From positions 45,123,385-45,187,384 of the forward strand of contig NC_088295.1 of the NCBI RefSeq assembly GCF_032854445.1: 64,000 nucleotides of DNA. The letters run 5' to 3'. The notes beneath the pieces are model-generated. The model made no database searches and was not told where the DNA came from. It saw only the letters and a program-made list of their open reading frames with translations. A program made the translations under genes and the position numbers. Positions 62,901 through 64,000 of the stretch are shown piece after piece; positions within the stretch are counted from its first letter, which is position 1, and the number at the start of each line of letters is the position of its first letter. The stretch is from Liolophura sinensis (taxonomy: Eukaryota; Mollusca; Polyplacophora; Chitonida; Chitonidae).

Positions 62901-64000
62901 GCAAGAGCCAGTACCAAAATTCTAAGTCCATGTTTGAAGAGATTTCTATGCCATGCTGATAACCACACGGTATATAAGCTAGTCAATTACCTATATATGC
63001 CCTTCTCCACAGAACAACTGGCTTTCTATACCCGAAAAAGGCACAAACTATAATACAATTTGAAAGATTACTTGTCCAGCCCCGTCCTTTTGCTTAGTCT
63101 AGCATGTCTCTTTTGATATTTTATTGACTGCAAAAGGATTAAAATCTTACTTCTTATATCAAGCATTGTCTATTGGAATAATACACCATGCATTGTACAG
63201 TGTACATCCGGAAAGAAGAAAATGTGGGTTGAAAACCGGTGAATGGCACCATGTTGGACTAATTTGTAGAAATAAATTAAATTTGGCTCCCGCTGGTTTT
63301 ACCATCAGAAAAATGTAACAGGTAATTACAAGGGTGTCTGGTTTCCCCACTGAGATAAAAGTATTGTATATTTTTCCACGCTTTCCAAATGTTGGAATGA
63401 TAACACATATACATTTTTTACTGAGATGGAATACTCGTCGGTTTTCATTTTAGCCGACGTGATTAAGTAATTAATACCATCTACATGAGTAAGGTCTTGT
63501 ATTAAAATAGTGAAAGTAAATACGCATAAATCACATGAGACAATATTTCACTAGCTGTGCCAAATATTATCATGTTAAACAAACTACGGCCACAACACCA
63601 ATGGAATAAATAGGTAATTATATAAACAGTATACGTATACCTGCATACATACGATCTTCTTGATAAAAACAGTTTTTAATGCACTAAAATCTGCCTATTG
63701 TTTTGTTTTGTAGGATGAAACAATAGCAATACATGGCGAGTAGAATAAAGTAATCTGATTGGCTAGAGAAATTGACGTCGTTAGATGGGATTCACTAGTT
63801 CCGTGAATTAATTAATTAATTCTGAATTGATATTACCTCATTGTGCGGGTCGTGAGTTTCCCCCAAGCTCTGCCCGGTTTCCTCCGACCATAATACTGGC
63901 CGCTATAGTATAAGTGAAATATTCTTGAGTGTGGCTTAAAACTCCAGTCAGATTAATCAATCAGTAAAAAATTAAATCATTATGCAAGACAATAAAATCA
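59975..64000. other. Intergenic, no gene supported
   Basis: Stop-rich sequence. Short open frames at 60053-60238, 62832-63053 and 63124-63318 lack family similarity and plausible splice context. A single SINE fragment closes the window. Confidence 0.45.
63845..63965 (+). mobile_element. SINE family A, 5'-truncated
   Basis: GCGGGTCGTGAGTTTCCCCC ... CCTCCGACCATAATACTGG ... TATAAGTGAAATATTCTTGA and an A-rich tail. Confidence 0.8.

Overview
The window is eukaryotic (animal) genomic DNA. Genes are split into many short exons with GT-AG introns, a eukaryotic tRNA gene is present, and tRNA-derived SINEs are scattered throughout. One SINE family ends in a conserved tail around TATAAGTGAAATATTCTTGA followed by (AATA)n. 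That tail and the gene content suggest a marine lophotrochozoan (mollusc or brachiopod). This is inference; no species is claimed.

Layout. 1-2.3 kb: a tRNA-Glu(UUC) gene on the minus strand and a (TA)n microsatellite. 2.3-33.4 kb: one large plus-strand gene, the single-copy-type orthologue of vertebrate ANKHD1/ANKRD17 and fly mask, reconstructed here as 34 coding exons (about 2,723 residues). It has a conserved N-terminus, a first ankyrin block, a coiled-coil/Q-rich spacer, a second ankyrin block, a basic stretch, a KH domain and a long Ser/Pro/Gly-rich tail with a PAM2-like motif. All exon phases join except for one missing base in exon 9. 33.4-39.3 kb: intergenic, with SINEs and a degenerate minisatellite.

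39.4-50.8 kb: a TATA-driven gene for a type I membrane protein with a full zona pellucida (ZP) module: signal peptide, ZP-N, ZP-C, RKRR cleavage site, transmembrane helix and short tail. 53.15-59.97 kb: a tandem paralogue with the same early exon structure (coding lengths 48, 37 and 188 nt in both). It appears to stop after ZP-N and has its own poly(A) signal, so it probably encodes a secreted ZP-N-only protein of 151 residues. 60-64 kb: intergenic, with SINE fragments.

Most notable pattern: four tandem-repeat arrays sit on or against splice sites. They are a 33-bp triplication of the exon-9 acceptor of the mask gene, a ~69-bp array that repeats the exon-15 donor, a 72-bp x 16 array that repeats the exon-10 acceptor of the ZP gene, and a ~4-kb pyrimidine-rich, AG-poor array ending just upstream of the last acceptor of the ZP-N gene. 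Each offers decoy splice signals or an extended polypyrimidine zone. Whether these are used cannot be told from DNA alone.
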